Positions 18,184 to 27,368 of a stretch of 64,000 nt of DNA are shown in pieces. The notes beneath the pieces are model-generated. The model ran no database searches and was not told the origin of the DNA. It was given only the letters and a program-made list of their open reading frames with translations. The position numbers and the translations under genes were made by a program. The DNA lies in the NCBI RefSeq assembly GCF_001013905.1, contig NZ_LN831790.1, positions 5,036,001-5,100,000 on the forward strand. The letters run 5' to 3'. Source of the DNA: Streptomyces leeuwenhoekii (GTDB taxonomy: Bacteria; Actinomycetota; Actinomycetes; Streptomycetales; Streptomycetaceae). The stretch's first letter is position 1. The number at the start of each line of letters is the position of its first letter.

Positions 18184-19899
18184 GTGCGGCCGGTAGGCAG
18201 CAAGTACCTCCTCGAGGAGCCGCTCGGCCGCGGCGCCACGGGGACCGTCTGGCGAGCCCGCCAGAGGGAGACCGCGGGCGCCGAGGCGGCCGTGCCCGGA
18301 CAGCCCGGCGAGACGGTCGCGATCAAGGTCCTCAAGGAGGAGCTGGCCAACGACGCCGACGTCGTGATGCGCTTCCTGCGGGAGCGGTCCGTGCTGCTCC
18401 GGCTGACCCATCCCAACATCGTCCGGGTCCGCGACCTGGTCGTCGAGGGCGACCTGCTGGCGCTGGTCATGGACCTCGTCGACGGTCCCGACCTCCACCG
18501 CCACCTGCGCGAGAACGGCCCGTTCACCCCGGTCGCCGCCGCGCTGCTCACCGCGCAGATCGCCGACGCGCTCGCCGCCAGCCACGCCGACGGCGTCGTC
18601 CACCGCGACCTGAAACCGGCGAACGTGCTGCTGAAGCAGGACGGCGACCTGCTGTACCCGATGCTGACCGACTTCGGCATCGCACGCCTGGCCGACTCGC
18701 CCGGCCTGACCCGCACCCACGAGTTCGTCGGCACGCCCGCGTACGTCGCGCCGGAGTCCGCCGAGGGCCGCCCGCAGACCTCCGCCGTCGACATCTACGG
18801 CGCCGGCATCCTCCTGTACGAGCTGGTCACCGGCCGTCCGCCGTTCTCCGGCGGCTCCGCCCTGGAAGTCCTGCACCAGCATCTGAGCGCCGAGCCGCGC
18901 CGCCCCTCCACGGTCCCGGACCCGCTGTGGACGGTCATCGAGCGCTGCCTGCGCAAGAACCCGGACGAGCGGCCCAGCGCCGAGAACCTCGCGCGCGCCC
19001 TGCGCGTCGTCGCCGAGGGCATCGGCGTCCACGCGAACTCCGCGCAGATCGCCGCCGCCGAGAACGTGGGCGCGCTGCTGGCGCCCGACCCGGCGCCCGC
19101 CCCCGTGCCCGGCACGCCCGGCGCCCCGGGCGACGCCGACCCGACGCAGGTCCTGCCGCACAGCGCCGACGGCGCGTACGACCCGAACGCCGCCACCAGC
19201 GTCCTGCCGCACACCGGCGGACCCGGGAGCGACGCCGACCCCACCGCCGTCCTGCCCCAGCGCGGCGCCGCCGACCCGACGGCCGTCATGCCGCCGGTGC
19301 CGCCGGGGCAGGCGGGCGGACCCGGACAGGGCGGGCAGCCCGGGCAGCCGGACGAGCCGCACCCGTGGCAGAACCAGCTACGCGCCGCCCGCGACCGCAA
19401 CGAGCAGACCCAGATCCAGTACCTGGACCCCGGCGAGGACCCGCTGCGGCGCCGGCCCCAGCGCCAGGTCGCCCGGCCGCCGCAGCAGCCGCCGCAGCCG
19501 CCGGGCCCCGCGCAGCAGCGGCCGCGGCAGGGTTACGGCCGGCCGCCGCGGCCCCAGCCGTACGTGACGCCGCAGCCGCCGGAGCCCCAGCGACCGCCGC
19601 AGCCCCAGCCGCAGCGCTACGCCCCGCCGCCCGCGCCGGAGCCCCGGCGGCCCGCGCGGGAGCCCCGGCCGCCGCGGCGCAGCGCCAACCCGATGCGGAT
19701 CCCCGGGCTCGGCTGCCTGAAGGGATGCCTGTTCACGCTGGTCGTCCTGTTCGTGGCCGGCTGGCTGGTCTGGGAGCTGAGCCCGCTGCAGGAGTGGATC
19801 GGCACCGGCAAGTCCTACTGGCAGCAGATCAGCGACTGGATCGGCGACGTGACCGGCTGGATCCAGGACCTGGGCGGCGGCGGCACCGGAACCGGCTGA
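18184..19899 (+). CDS. pkaA: Eukaryotic-type Ser/Thr protein kinase PkaA
   Basis: A 571-residue transmembrane Hanks-type kinase from GTG 18184, with GGGAG 8 nt upstream. Visible elements are the glycine loop GRGATG (15-20), VAIK with Lys48, HRD 140-142, DFG 163-165 and APE before SAVDIYGAGILLYELVTG. A Pro-rich linker follows the kinase domain and carries four T-x-V-(L/M)-P units (T321, T338, T354, T366). A single membrane span (~510-532) sits near the end, with a short Trp-rich external tail. Length and position ahead of pkaB match my recollection of S. coelicolor PkaA. It is divergent from an FHA-domain protein, its likely phospho-reader. Confidence 0.9.
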   Translation: MRPVGSKYLLEEPLGRGATGTVWRARQRETAGAEAAVPGQPGETVAIKVLKEELANDADVVMRFLRERSVLLRLTHPNIVRVRDLVVEGDLLALVMDLVDGPDLHRHLRENGPFTPVAAALLTAQIADALAASHADGVVHRDLKPANVLLKQDGDLLYPMLTDFGIARLADSPGLTRTHEFVGTPAYVAPESAEGRPQTSAVDIYGAGILLYELVTGRPPFSGGSALEVLHQHLSAEPRRPSTVPDPLWTVIERCLRKNPDERPSAENLARALRVVAEGIGVHANSAQIAAAENVGALLAPDPAPAPVPGTPGAPGDADPTQVLPHSADGAYDPNAATSVLPHTGGPGSDADPTAVLPQRGAADPTAVMPPVPPGQAGGPGQGGQPGQPDEPHPWQNQLRAARDRNEQTQIQYLDPGEDPLRRRPQRQVARPPQQPPQPPGPAQQRPRQGYGRPPRPQPYVTPQPPEPQRPPQPQPQRYAPPPAPEPRRPAREPRPPRRSANPMRIPGLGCLKGCLFTLVVLFVAGWLVWELSPLQEWIGTGKSYWQQISDWIGDVTGWIQDLGGGGTGTG

Positions 19900-20391
19900 C
19901 CCCTCCGGCCCGATCGCGCCCGGACCGGCCCCATCGGTCCGGTCCCACCAGGCTTCCGCCCGGCAGGGGCAGGGCAGGGCCGTATCGATCCGACTCGGTC
20001 CGGTTTCCGCCCGGTTCCCGCCCGGCAGGGACCGGGCCCTGCGACACGCCGGGCCGTGCACGGCGTGTCGCACGCCCGTCCCGGCCCGCCGCGCGGGCCC
20101 GCGCGACACGCCGGGCCGGTTTCCAGGACCGCCCCGACCGGAGCCCGTGGCCCGGTCGGGATACGCCCGGCGCGCCCGGCGTGCCCCGCCCTGTTCCGCC
20201 GCCTCCGAAGCGGCCCGCGCGTCCGGGGGCGGCCCGCCCGTACAGGGCTGCCGGACGCCCTCGCACGCCCCTCCCCCCACCTGCGAGCTTGGGGATTTGT
20301 CGACAACCCACGGGTGATTTCCGCCTCCGCGGTGAAGGCCGGCTCCCCGGACGCGTAGTTTTGTCGGCAACACGCGTCGGTAGGAGCAGAC
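19900..20391. other. pkaA-pkaB intergenic region with repeats
   Basis: 492 bp without a supported gene. It holds CGGTCC/GGACCG-type short repeats (19910-20040), the hairpin at 20040-20072, and a direct repeat of GCGACACGCCGGGCCG at 20041-20056 and 20103-20118. An A/T-richer stretch at 20285-20375, ending in the pkaB ribosome site, probably holds the pkaB promoter. Confidence 0.5.
20040..20072 (+). terminator. Hairpin downstream of pkaA
   Basis: A 12-bp perfect stem (TGCGACACGCCG / CGGCGTGTCGCA) with a 9-nt loop, about 140 bp past the pkaA stop. There is no U-tract. It could be a terminator or a mobile short repeat, since one arm recurs at 20103. Confidence 0.4.
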
Positions 20392-21636
20392 TTGGCACGG
20401 AAGATCGGCAGCCGGTACACCGCCCACCAGATCCTCGGGCGGGGCAGCGCCGGCACGGTGTGGCTGGGCGAGGGACCGGAGGGTCCCGTGGCCATCAAGC
20501 TGCTGCGCGAGGACCTCGCCTCCGACCAGGAGCTCGTCGGACGCTTCGTGCAGGAGCGCACGGCCCTGCTGGGCCTGGAACACCCTCACGTCGTCTCCGT
20601 GCGCGACCTGGTCGTCGACGGCAACGACCTGGCCCTCGTCATGGACCTCGTCCGCGGCACGGACCTGCGCACCCGCCTGGACCGGGAGCGCCGCCTGCCG
20701 CCCGAGGCCGCGGTGGCGATCGTCGCCGACATCGCCGACGGGCTGGCCGTCGCGCACGCGGCCGGGGTCGTGCACCGGGACGTCAAGCCGGAGAACATCC
20801 TGCTGGACATGGAGGGCCCGCTGGGCCCCGGCGGCTCGCACCCCGCGCTGCTGACGGACTTCGGTGTGGCCAAGCTCATCGACACCCCGCGCCGCACCCG
20901 GGCCACCAAGATCATTGGCACGCCCGACTACCTGGCCCCCGAGATCGTCGAAGGGCTCCCGCCCCGCGCCTCGGTCGACATCTACGCCCTGGCCACGGTC
21001 CTGTACGAGCTGCTGGCGGGCTTCACCCCGTTCGGCGGCGGCCACCCGGGTGCCGTGCTGCGCCGCCATGTGACCGAGACGGTCGTCCCCCTCCCCGGCA
21101 TCCCGGACGAGCTGTGGCAACTGATCGTGCAGTGCCTGGCCAAGGCCCCGGCCTCCCGGCTGCGCGCCTCCGAGCTGGGCGCGCGGCTGCGCGAGCTGCT
21201 GCCGATGCTGGCCGGCATGCCGCCGCTGGACGTGGACGAGCCGGGCACGGAGACGGTGGAGGAGGCCCCCGAGGAGCCGCTCGCCGGGCCTCCGCCCGCC
21301 GGGGAGCCGGCGCCCCGGCGGGGCGCGGTGCCGCTGGTGCCGGGGGCGAAACCCGCCGACGCCAACCGGGACACCCACACCTCCATGCGCGTCCCGGGCC
21401 CCGACGAGCTGGCCGGAGGCGCCCGCGGCACCGCCCGCGCCCCCCGCGCGGCCGGTGCCCCCCGGCCGGGCTCCGCCCGCAACCGGGCCGCCGCGCGGCG
21501 CCGCCGGGCGGCGCTGGGCGCGGGCACGCTGGTGCTGCTGGCGGCGATCGGGATCGGCACCTGGGCGGCCACGGGCGGCGACGACGCCGACGCGGGCCCG
21601 CGCGACACCGGCGACTCCGCCCCGGCGTCCCCCTGA
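20392..21636 (+). CDS. pkaB: Eukaryotic-type Ser/Thr protein kinase PkaB
   Basis: A 414-residue transmembrane Ser/Thr kinase starting at TTG 20392, with AGGAG at 20382-20386. Elements seen: glycine loop GRGSAG (16-21), VAIK with Lys36, VVHRDVKPENILL, LLTDFG and LAPEIVEG. A Pro/Ala-rich linker leads to a C-terminal membrane span (ALGAGTLVLLAAIGIGTW) and a short acidic tail outside. It follows pkaA on the same strand, but the 492-bp gap with a hairpin suggests separate transcription. Length and order fit PkaB of S. coelicolor as I remember it. Substrates cannot be read from the sequence. Confidence 0.9.
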   Translation: MARKIGSRYTAHQILGRGSAGTVWLGEGPEGPVAIKLLREDLASDQELVGRFVQERTALLGLEHPHVVSVRDLVVDGNDLALVMDLVRGTDLRTRLDRERRLPPEAAVAIVADIADGLAVAHAAGVVHRDVKPENILLDMEGPLGPGGSHPALLTDFGVAKLIDTPRRTRATKIIGTPDYLAPEIVEGLPPRASVDIYALATVLYELLAGFTPFGGGHPGAVLRRHVTETVVPLPGIPDELWQLIVQCLAKAPASRLRASELGARLRELLPMLAGMPPLDVDEPGTETVEEAPEEPLAGPPPAGEPAPRRGAVPLVPGAKPADANRDTHTSMRVPGPDELAGGARGTARAPRAAGAPRPGSARNRAAARRRRAALGAGTLVLLAAIGIGTWAATGGDDADAGPRDTGDSAPASP

Positions 21637-21639
21637 GGC

Positions 21640-21679
21640 GGCGGGCCCGGGCGGGCCCGCGCCCCCGCCCGGGCCCGCC
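21640..21679 (+). terminator. Strong GC hairpin after pkaB
   Basis: A perfect 16-bp stem (GGCGGGCCCGGGCGGG and its complement) with an 8-nt loop starts 4 bp past the pkaB stop, before the prfB promoter. It lacks a U-tract. Confidence 0.65.
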
Positions 21680-21720
21680 GTGAGCACGGTCACCCGGCGC
21701 CCGCCGCCCGGCGGAGCCGT

Positions 21721-21726
21721 TACGCT
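21721..21726 (+). promoter_or_regulatory. -10 hexamer TACGCT of prfB, leaderless
   Basis: TACGCT fits the TANNNT -10 consensus and ends 6 nt before the GTG at 21733, so transcription should start at or next to the start codon. No Shine-Dalgarno sequence is visible. Confidence 0.5.
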
Positions 21727-21732
21727 GGATGC

Positions 21733-22839
21733 GTGGCAGTCGTCGATGTATCCGAAGAGCTCAAGTCCCTCTCCTCGACCATGGAGTCGATCGAGGCCGT
21801 TCTGGACCTCGACAAGATGAGGGCAGACATCGCCGTGCTCGAGGAGCAGGCGGCCGCGCCGTCCCTGTGGGACAACCCGGACGAGGCGCAGAAGATCACC
21901 AGCAGGCTCTCCCATCTCCAGGCCGAGGTCCGGAAGGCGGAGGCCCTGCGCGGCCGGATCGACGATCTCGCCGTGCTCTTCGAGATGGCCGAGGAGGAGG
22001 ACGATCCGGACACCCGCGCCGAGGCCGAGGTGGAACTCGCCTCGGTCCGCAAGGCGCTGGACGAGATGGAGGTCCGCACCCTCCTCAGCGGCGAGTACGA
22101 CGCCCGTGAGGCGCTCGTCAACATCCGCGCCGAGGCCGGTGGCGTCGACGCCGCCGACTTCGCCGAGAAGCTCCAGCGCATGTACCTGCGCTGGGCCGAG
22201 CAGCGCGGCTACAAGACCGAGATCTACGAGACGTCGTACGCGGAAGAGGCCGGCATCAAGTCGACCACCTTCGCCGTGCAGGCGCCGTACGCCTACGGCA
22301 CCCTCTCCGTCGAGCAGGGCACGCACCGGCTGGTGCGCATCTCGCCGTTCGACAACCAGGGCCGCCGCCAGACCTCTTTCGCCGGTGTCGAGGTCCTGCC
22401 CGTCGTCGAGCAGTCCGACCATGTCGAGATCGACGAGTCCGAGCTGCGGATCGACGTCTACCGGTCCTCCGGTCCCGGCGGCCAGGGCGTGAACACCACC
22501 GACTCCGCGGTGCGCATCACGCACCTTCCGACGGGCATCGTCGTCTCCTGCCAGAACGAGCGCTCGCAGATCCAGAACCGGGCCACGGCGATGAACGTCC
22601 TCCAGGCCAAGCTGCTGGAGCGGCGCCGCCAGGAGGAACAGGCCAAGATGGACGCCCTCAAGGGCGACGGCGGCAACTCCTGGGGCAACCAGATGCGTTC
22701 GTACGTGCTGCACCCGTACCAGATGGTCAAGGACCTGCGCACCGAGCACGAAGTGGGCAACCCCGAGGCCGTGTTCAACGGCGAGATCGACGGCTTCCTG
22801 GAGGCCGGAATTCGCTGGCGCAAGCAGCAGGAGAAGTAG
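21733..22839 (+). CDS. prfB: Peptide chain release factor 2
   Basis: A 368-residue class I release factor that recognises UGA/UAA in the ribosomal A site and triggers peptide hydrolysis. The anticodon-like tripeptide is SPF at 204-206, which identifies RF2 rather than RF1, and the catalytic GGQ is at 249-251 (GPGGQGVN). The frame is continuous from GTG 21733, so the autoregulatory +1 frameshift found in E. coli prfB is absent. The gene probably has a leaderless transcript and ends in a strong intrinsic terminator. Confidence 0.97.
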   Translation: MAVVDVSEELKSLSSTMESIEAVLDLDKMRADIAVLEEQAAAPSLWDNPDEAQKITSRLSHLQAEVRKAEALRGRIDDLAVLFEMAEEEDDPDTRAEAEVELASVRKALDEMEVRTLLSGEYDAREALVNIRAEAGGVDAADFAEKLQRMYLRWAEQRGYKTEIYETSYAEEAGIKSTTFAVQAPYAYGTLSVEQGTHRLVRISPFDNQGRRQTSFAGVEVLPVVEQSDHVEIDESELRIDVYRSSGPGGQGVNTTDSAVRITHLPTGIVVSCQNERSQIQNRATAMNVLQAKLLERRRQEEQAKMDALKGDGGNSWGNQMRSYVLHPYQMVKDLRTEHEVGNPEAVFNGEIDGFLEAGIRWRKQQEK

Positions 22840-22866
22840 ACTCGGCGCACACAGCGCTTTGTCGAC

Positions 22867-22905
22867 AAGGCAACTGCCGCCTTTCGGGCGGTAGTTGCCT
22901 TTTTT
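22867..22905 (+). terminator. Rho-independent terminator of prfB
   Basis: A 15-bp stem (AAGGCAACTGCCGCC pairing with GGCGGTAGTTGCCTT, one G-U) with a 5-nt loop, followed by TTTTT. This is a canonical intrinsic terminator, rare in such GC-rich DNA. Confidence 0.92.
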
Positions 22906-23144
22906 GTATCGGGATGTCGGTGTTCTACATCACGCTCACACGTCGATCTCTCCGGCATTCCCCCTATACGGGGACATCGCGTGCGCAATGGCCTTGACGA
23001 TGCTTTGAAAAATCGGAAGGGTGAGGCGCGGCATGCGTATGTATCGGGCGCATGTGAACCGGGGGGCTTCGCTACAGCTACCTCCGTCGATCACGGCCCC
23101 GAACGCCGCCTCATTGACGATGAGCTACTGGGGGTAGCAACCAT
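22906..23144. other. Upstream region of the LAXTG surface protein gene
   Basis: 239 bp without a supported gene. It includes the small inverted repeat TCCCC-ctatac-GGGGA around 22960-22975 and an A/T-rich patch near 23005. The GGGGGT stretch before the start at 23145 is a likely ribosome site. No promoter is clear. Confidence 0.35.
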
Positions 23145-23882
23145 ATGACCAAGAAGACGCGGATCCGTGTCGCTCGGATCGCGGCCGGTGCCGTGATCGC
23201 GGCCGGTGCCTCGCTGACCGCCGCGGGCGCCGCTTCGGCGCTCGAGATCGGCGTGAGCGTCGGCGCCGACAGCGACGGGCTGGACGCCGGGGTCAACCTC
23301 GACCTCGGTGACGACCCGGAGACCCCGCCCACCTCGATCCCGTCGGAGCCCTCGACCGAGGAGCCCCCGACCGAGGAGCCGCCCACCGAGGAGCCCCCGA
23401 CCGAGGAGCCTCCGACGGAGGAGCCCCCGACCGAGGAGCCGCCCACCGAGGAGCCCCCGACCGAGGAGCCCCCCACCGAGCAGCCTCCGACCGACGACCC
23501 CGGTGACGGCGGCGACAACGGCGGCGGCCCCGGCAACGGCGGTGGCAACGGCGGCGGCGGTGACAACGGCAACGGCAACGGCGACGGCGGCAACGGCGGC
23601 GGTGACAACGGCAACGGCGGTGGCAGCACCGGCGGTGACAACACCGACACCGACGGTGGCTCCAACCCCTCCACCCAGGAGCAGGGCTCCTCGGCCCTGA
23701 CCGACACCGGCGCGGAGGCCATCCCGGCCGCCAACGCCAACGGCAGCGGCAAGGAGCTCGCCGAGACCGGTGCCGCGGAGACCACGTTCCTGCTGGTCGG
23801 CGCCGCCACGATGATCGCCGGCGGTATCGGCTTCCGTATGCTGCCGCGCCTGGTGGGCGGCCGCGGCGGCGCCACCGCCTGA
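23145..23882 (+). CDS. Secreted low-complexity protein with LAETG sortase signal
   Basis: A 245-residue surface protein. Residues 1-~31 are a signal peptide (basic start, hydrophobic core, AGAASA before the cleavage site). The next part is acidic, followed by about nine PTEEP units and then a Gly/Asn/Asp-rich stretch. LAETG at 205-209 precedes a hydrophobic segment and a basic tail, the layout of a class E sortase (LAXTG) substrate. The product should be covalently attached to peptidoglycan as an extended stalk. No enzymatic domain is present. It is flanked by the prfB terminator and a convergent bidirectional hairpin. The function is unknown. Confidence 0.85.
   Translation: MTKKTRIRVARIAAGAVIAAGASLTAAGAASALEIGVSVGADSDGLDAGVNLDLGDDPETPPTSIPSEPSTEEPPTEEPPTEEPPTEEPPTEEPPTEEPPTEEPPTEEPPTEQPPTDDPGDGGDNGGGPGNGGGNGGGGDNGNGNGDGGNGGGDNGNGGGSTGGDNTDTDGGSNPSTQEQGSSALTDTGAEAIPAANANGSGKELAETGAAETTFLLVGAATMIAGGIGFRMLPRLVGGRGGATA
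23354..23500 (+). repeat. 15-bp tandem coding repeat (PTEEP)
   Basis: About ten tandem units of the type ACCGAGGAGCCCCCG, with CCGCCC/CCTCCG variants. Adjacent 60-bp blocks are almost identical. All changes keep the frame, so repeat number can vary by slippage and change stalk length. Confidence 0.9.
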
Positions 23883-23925
23883 CGGCAGTAACCCGCGTAC
23901 GCACCGTACGCACGGCACACGCCAA

Positions 23926-23958
23926 GGGGCCCGGAGCGCATCCAGCGCTCCGGGCCCC
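23926..23958. terminator. Bidirectional terminator between convergent genes
   Basis: A 14-bp perfect stem (GGGGCCCGGAGCGC / GCGCTCCGGGCCCC) with a 5-nt loop, between the surface-protein stop at 23882 and the convergent stop at 23978. Confidence 0.8.
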
Positions 23959-23977
23959 CGCCGCGTCAGCGGACGTC

Positions 23978-24169
23978 TCAGGCGGTCTGGTGGGCCAGCA
24001 GCGCCACCGCCGCGACCAGGACGGCGAGCAGCGCCACCAGCGCCATCGGGTTCAGCCCCGCGAAGAAGTTCTCCTGCTGCAGCCGCTCGCGGTTGGCCCG
24101 GCACACCGGGCACCGGCCCTCGCTCACGGGCGCCGCGCAGTTCGCGCACACCAGCCGGTCGTACGTCAT
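23978..24169 (-). CDS. Small zinc-ribbon membrane protein
   Basis: A 63-residue protein from the ATG at 24169. GAGGAGGGCGAG lies just upstream, which makes this start better than the in-frame ATG at 24205. Residues 7-25 hold two Cys pairs (CANC and CPVC), a likely zinc ribbon, and the C-terminal third is one hydrophobic span ([22 protein letters not shown]). It is probably a tail-anchored membrane protein with its zinc finger in the cytoplasm. I do not recognise a function. Confidence 0.75.
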   Translation of the reverse strand: MTYDRLVCANCAAPVSEGRCPVCRANRERLQQENFFAGLNPMALVALLAVLVAAVALLAHQTA

Positions 24170-24414
24170 GCGCTCGCCCTCCTCGCGCCGGTTCCACGTA
24201 CACAACGCCCGCGCCGCCGCGAACGTTCCCTTTCCACTGTGCCAGGTTCCGCGGGGCGCTGCGCGCGTTCCTCCCGGGGCGGGAGCCGGGACCGGGGCTC
24301 ACCGGGGCCGGACAAAACGCGCAACCCTTGCGCAACCCTGACCGGTGACTGCGGTCCCTACCCCGGTTCGCGTATGGTCACGCTCATCTACCCCCGGCGA
24401 CCCGTGGTGCATCC

Positions 24415-25104
24415 GTGATCCGATTCGACAACGTATCCAAGGTCTACCCCAAGCAGAACCGACCCGCTCTCAGGGATGTCTCCCTGGAGGTCGAGAAGGG
24501 CGAGTTCGTCTTCCTCGTGGGATCCTCCGGCTCCGGCAAGTCCACCTTCCTGCGGCTGATCCTCCGCGAGGAGCGGGCCAGTCACGGGCAGGTGCACGTC
24601 CTGGGCAAGGACCTCGCGCGCCTGTCCAACTGGAAGGTGCCGCAGATGCGCCGCCAGCTCGGGACCGTCTTCCAGGACTTCCGGCTGCTGCCCAACAAGA
24701 CCGTCGCCGAGAACGTCGCCTTCGCCCAGGAGGTCATCGGCAAGTCGCGCGGCGAGATCCGCAAGTCCGTGCCCCAGGTGCTCGACCTCGTCGGCCTCGG
24801 CGGCAAGGAGGACCGGATGCCCGGCGAGCTCTCCGGCGGTGAGCAGCAGCGCGTGGCGATCGCCCGGGCCTTCGTCAACCGGCCCAAGCTGCTGATCGCC
24901 GACGAGCCGACGGGCAACCTCGACCCGCAGACCTCCGTCGGCATCATGAAACTGCTCGACCGGATCAACCGCACCGGTACGACCGTGGTGATGGCGACCC
25001 ACGACCAGAACATCGTGGACCAGATGCGCAAGCGCGTCATCGAGCTGGAGAAGGGCCGCCTCGTCCGCGACCAGGCACGCGGCGTCTACGGCTACCAGCA
25101 CTGA
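24415..25104 (+). CDS. ftsE: Cell division ATP-binding protein FtsE
   Basis: A 229-residue ABC ATPase from GTG 24415. It has Walker [10 protein letters not shown] (36-44), the Q-loop FQDF, signature LSGGEQQR, Walker B LLIADEP and the switch His in ATHDQ. It pairs with FtsX, encoded 34 bp downstream. Together they form a membrane complex that does not import solute but transmits ATP-driven conformational change to extracytoplasmic peptidoglycan hydrolases. The gene order ftsE-ftsX-S41 peptidase-smpB-ssrA is a conserved actinobacterial block. Confidence 0.97.
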   Translation: MIRFDNVSKVYPKQNRPALRDVSLEVEKGEFVFLVGSSGSGKSTFLRLILREERASHGQVHVLGKDLARLSNWKVPQMRRQLGTVFQDFRLLPNKTVAENVAFAQEVIGKSRGEIRKSVPQVLDLVGLGGKEDRMPGELSGGEQQRVAIARAFVNRPKLLIADEPTGNLDPQTSVGIMKLLDRINRTGTTVVMATHDQNIVDQMRKRVIELEKGRLVRDQARGVYGYQH

Positions 25105-25138
25105 TCCCCCGTCCACGGAAAGGCCCGAAGAAGACGCC

Positions 25139-26056
25139 ATGCGCGCGCAGTTCGTTTTCCAGGAGATTGGTGTCGGTCTCCGCCGCAACCTGACGATGAC
25201 CTTCGCGGTCATCGTCTCCGTCGGCCTGTCCCTGGCCCTGTTCGGCGGTTCGCTGCTGATGAGCGATCAGGTCAACCAGATGAAGGGCTACTGGTACGAC
25301 AAGGTCAACGTCTCGATCTTCCTCTGCAACAAGAGCGACGCGGAGTCCGACCCGAACTGCGCCAAGGGCGCCGTCACCACCGAGCAGAAGCAGCAGATCA
25401 AGACCGACCTGGACAAGATGTCGGTCGTCGCTGAGGTGCTGTACGAGTCGCAGGACGAGGCGTACAAGCACTACAAGGAGCAGTTCGGCGACTCCCCGCT
25501 GGCCAGTTCGCTCACCCCGGACCAGATGCAGGAGTCGTACCGCATCAAGCTGAAGGACCCGGAGAAGTACCAGGTCATCGCGACCGCCTTCAACGGCCGC
25601 GCGGGCGTGCAGTCGGTGCAGGACCAGAAGGGCATCCTGGACAACCTCTTCAAGCTCCTCGGATACCTCAACTGGGCGGCGCGCGGCGTGATGCTCGTCA
25701 TGCTGGTCGTGGCGCTGCTGCTGATCGTCAACACGGTGCGCGTCTCCGCCTTCAGCCGCCGCCGCGAGACCGGCATCATGCGCCTCGTGGGGGCCTCCGG
25801 CTTCTACATCCAGGCGCCGTTCATCATGGAGGCCGCGGTCGCCGGACTCGTCGGCGGCACCATCGCCTGCTCCTTCCTCGTGCTCGGGCAGTACTTCGTC
25901 ATCGACAACGGCATGGCCCTGTCCGAGAAGCTGCCGCTGATCAACTTCGTGGGCTGGGACGCCGTCCTCACCAAGCTGCCGCTCATCCTCGCGGCGAGCT
26001 TCCTGATGCCCGCGCTGGCCGCGTTCTTCGCGCTGCGCAAGTATCTGAAGGTGTGA
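25139..26056 (+). CDS. ftsX: Cell division protein FtsX
   Basis: A 305-residue FtsX-family protein with an N-terminal membrane span (~20-42) and a roughly 130-residue extracytoplasmic domain containing a Cys pair (FLCNKSDAESDPNCAKG). Three C-terminal spans have the cytoplasmic loop VRVSAFSRRRETGIMRLVGAS between the second and third. It couples FtsE ATPase activity to cell-wall hydrolase activation. A GGAAAGGCCCGAAGAAG stretch precedes the ATG at 25139. A hairpin follows the stop, so ftsE-ftsX appear to be one transcript. Confidence 0.96.
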   Translation: MRAQFVFQEIGVGLRRNLTMTFAVIVSVGLSLALFGGSLLMSDQVNQMKGYWYDKVNVSIFLCNKSDAESDPNCAKGAVTTEQKQQIKTDLDKMSVVAEVLYESQDEAYKHYKEQFGDSPLASSLTPDQMQESYRIKLKDPEKYQVIATAFNGRAGVQSVQDQKGILDNLFKLLGYLNWAARGVMLVMLVVALLLIVNTVRVSAFSRRRETGIMRLVGASGFYIQAPFIMEAAVAGLVGGTIACSFLVLGQYFVIDNGMALSEKLPLINFVGWDAVLTKLPLILAASFLMPALAAFFALRKYLKV

Positions 26057-26067
26057 CACATGCCGCC

Positions 26068-26103
26068 AGGGGCCGTGCGGGCAACCGTCCGTACGGCCCT
26101 TTT
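26068..26103 (+). terminator. Terminator of ftsEX
   Basis: AGGGGCCGT pairs with ACGGCCCT (one bulge), with an extended GC-rich loop that can pair further, and is followed by TTT. It starts 12 bp after the ftsX stop and overlaps the upstream side of the next promoter. Confidence 0.55.
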
Positions 26104-26111
26104 CGTTGTCC

Positions 26112-26117
26112 TAGACT
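26112..26117 (+). promoter_or_regulatory. -10 hexamer TAGACT of the S41 peptidase gene, leaderless
   Basis: TAGACT matches TANNNT and ends 7 nt before the ATG at 26125. No ribosome-binding sequence separates them, so a leaderless transcript is expected. Confidence 0.5.
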
Positions 26118-26124
26118 CACCGGC

Positions 26125-27321
26125 ATGTCAGGTCATGACCTGTTCCGCCCGCCCCGCCGCATCCGCCACGGGGCCGCCCTGACATTGGTGTTCGCCGGCG
26201 TCCTCGTCGCCGGGGCGGCCACCGGTTCGCTCCCGCGCACGGACGGAGAGGACCGGAACCCGGCGGTGGACGGGGCCCGTTCGGCCGCGCCCGCCGGAGG
26301 CCGGCAGGAGGTGGCCCGGGCGGCGGCCGAGGCGCTGGCCGACGGCAAGTCCCCCGTGGAGGCCGCCGAGCGGGCCGTCAGCCGCAGCGGCGACCGCTGG
26401 GCCGCCGTCTACTCGCGGGGCGAGTACGAGGAGCTGGAGGAGGCCCTCGACGGCCGCTACACCGGGGTCGGCCTGGGGGCGCGGCGCGAGCGCGACGGGC
26501 GGATCGAGGTGACCCGGGTACGCGCCGGCTCGCCCGCCGACACCGCCGGGATCCGCGCGGGCGACCGGCTGCGCAGCATCGACGGCGAGCCGGTCGACGG
26601 CCGTCCCGTCACCGAGGTCGTCTCCCTGCTGCGCGGTGACGCCACCGGCGAGAGCGCCGGCACCGCCGTCCGGCTCGGCCTCCAGCGCGGCACGCGCGCG
26701 TGGCGCGTCACCCTGCACCGGGCCCGCCTGTCGACGGACTCCGTCACGGTGCGCGAGCTGTCCGGCGGGGCCACCGTCATCGAGGTCACCGCGTTCACCC
26801 GGGGCACCGGCGAGAAGGTCCGCGCCGCCGTGCGGCGGGCCCCGGCCGGCGACGGCATCGTGCTCGACCTGCGCGGCAACTCCGGGGGGCTGGTCACCGA
26901 GGCCGTCGCCGCCGCCTCCGCCTTCCTCGACGGCGGCCTGGTCGCCACCTACGACGTCGACGGCGAGCAGCGGGTGCTGCACGCCGAGCCCGGCGGCGAC
27001 ACCGCCAGGCCCCTCGTCGCCCTGGTCGACGGCGGCACGATGAGCGCGGCCGAGCTCCTCGCCGGGGCCCTGAAGGACCGCGGCCGGGCGGTCGTCGTGG
27101 GCTCGCGCACCTTCGGCAAGGGCTCGGTGCAGATGCCGAGCCGGCTGCCCGGCGGCTCGGTCGCCGAGCTGACCGTCGGCCACTACCGCACCCCCTCCGG
27201 CCGCGGCGTCGACGGCACGGGCATCACACCCGACCTGGAGGTCGACCCCGACACCCCGGCCGCGCTCCAGCGGGCGCGGACGGTCCTCGGCGGCCTGGGA
27301 CAGCAACCGCCACCCGCGTAA
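26125..27321 (+). CDS. S41-family C-terminal processing peptidase (CtpA/Tsp-like)
   Basis: A 398-residue protease with an N-terminal signal/anchor ([20 protein letters not shown]), a PDZ domain around 105-190 ([36 protein letters not shown]) and the S41 core. The catalytic Ser307 ([10 protein letters not shown]) and Lys332 (TFGKGSVQ) are 25 residues apart, as in Tsp. It should cleave exported proteins at their C-termini outside the membrane. The ATG at 26125 was chosen over the open frame start at 26053 because the latter lies within the ftsX terminator region. It sits between ftsX and smpB in a conserved block. Confidence 0.92.
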   Translation: MSGHDLFRPPRRIRHGAALTLVFAGVLVAGAATGSLPRTDGEDRNPAVDGARSAAPAGGRQEVARAAAEALADGKSPVEAAERAVSRSGDRWAAVYSRGEYEELEEALDGRYTGVGLGARRERDGRIEVTRVRAGSPADTAGIRAGDRLRSIDGEPVDGRPVTEVVSLLRGDATGESAGTAVRLGLQRGTRAWRVTLHRARLSTDSVTVRELSGGATVIEVTAFTRGTGEKVRAAVRRAPAGDGIVLDLRGNSGGLVTEAVAAASAFLDGGLVATYDVDGEQRVLHAEPGGDTARPLVALVDGGTMSAAELLAGALKDRGRAVVVGSRTFGKGSVQMPSRLPGGSVAELTVGHYRTPSGRGVDGTGITPDLEVDPDTPAALQRARTVLGGLGQQPPPA

Positions 27322-27368
27322 ATCCGCTTCCCGCGGGCCCCCTGTGTGGTGCGAAAATGGTCGGCACT

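Noticed and set aside
21733..22839. Programmed +1 frameshift in prfB, as in E. coli.
   Set aside because: The frame is uninterrupted from GTG 21733 through SPF and GGQ to the stop, with no in-frame UGA near codon 25.
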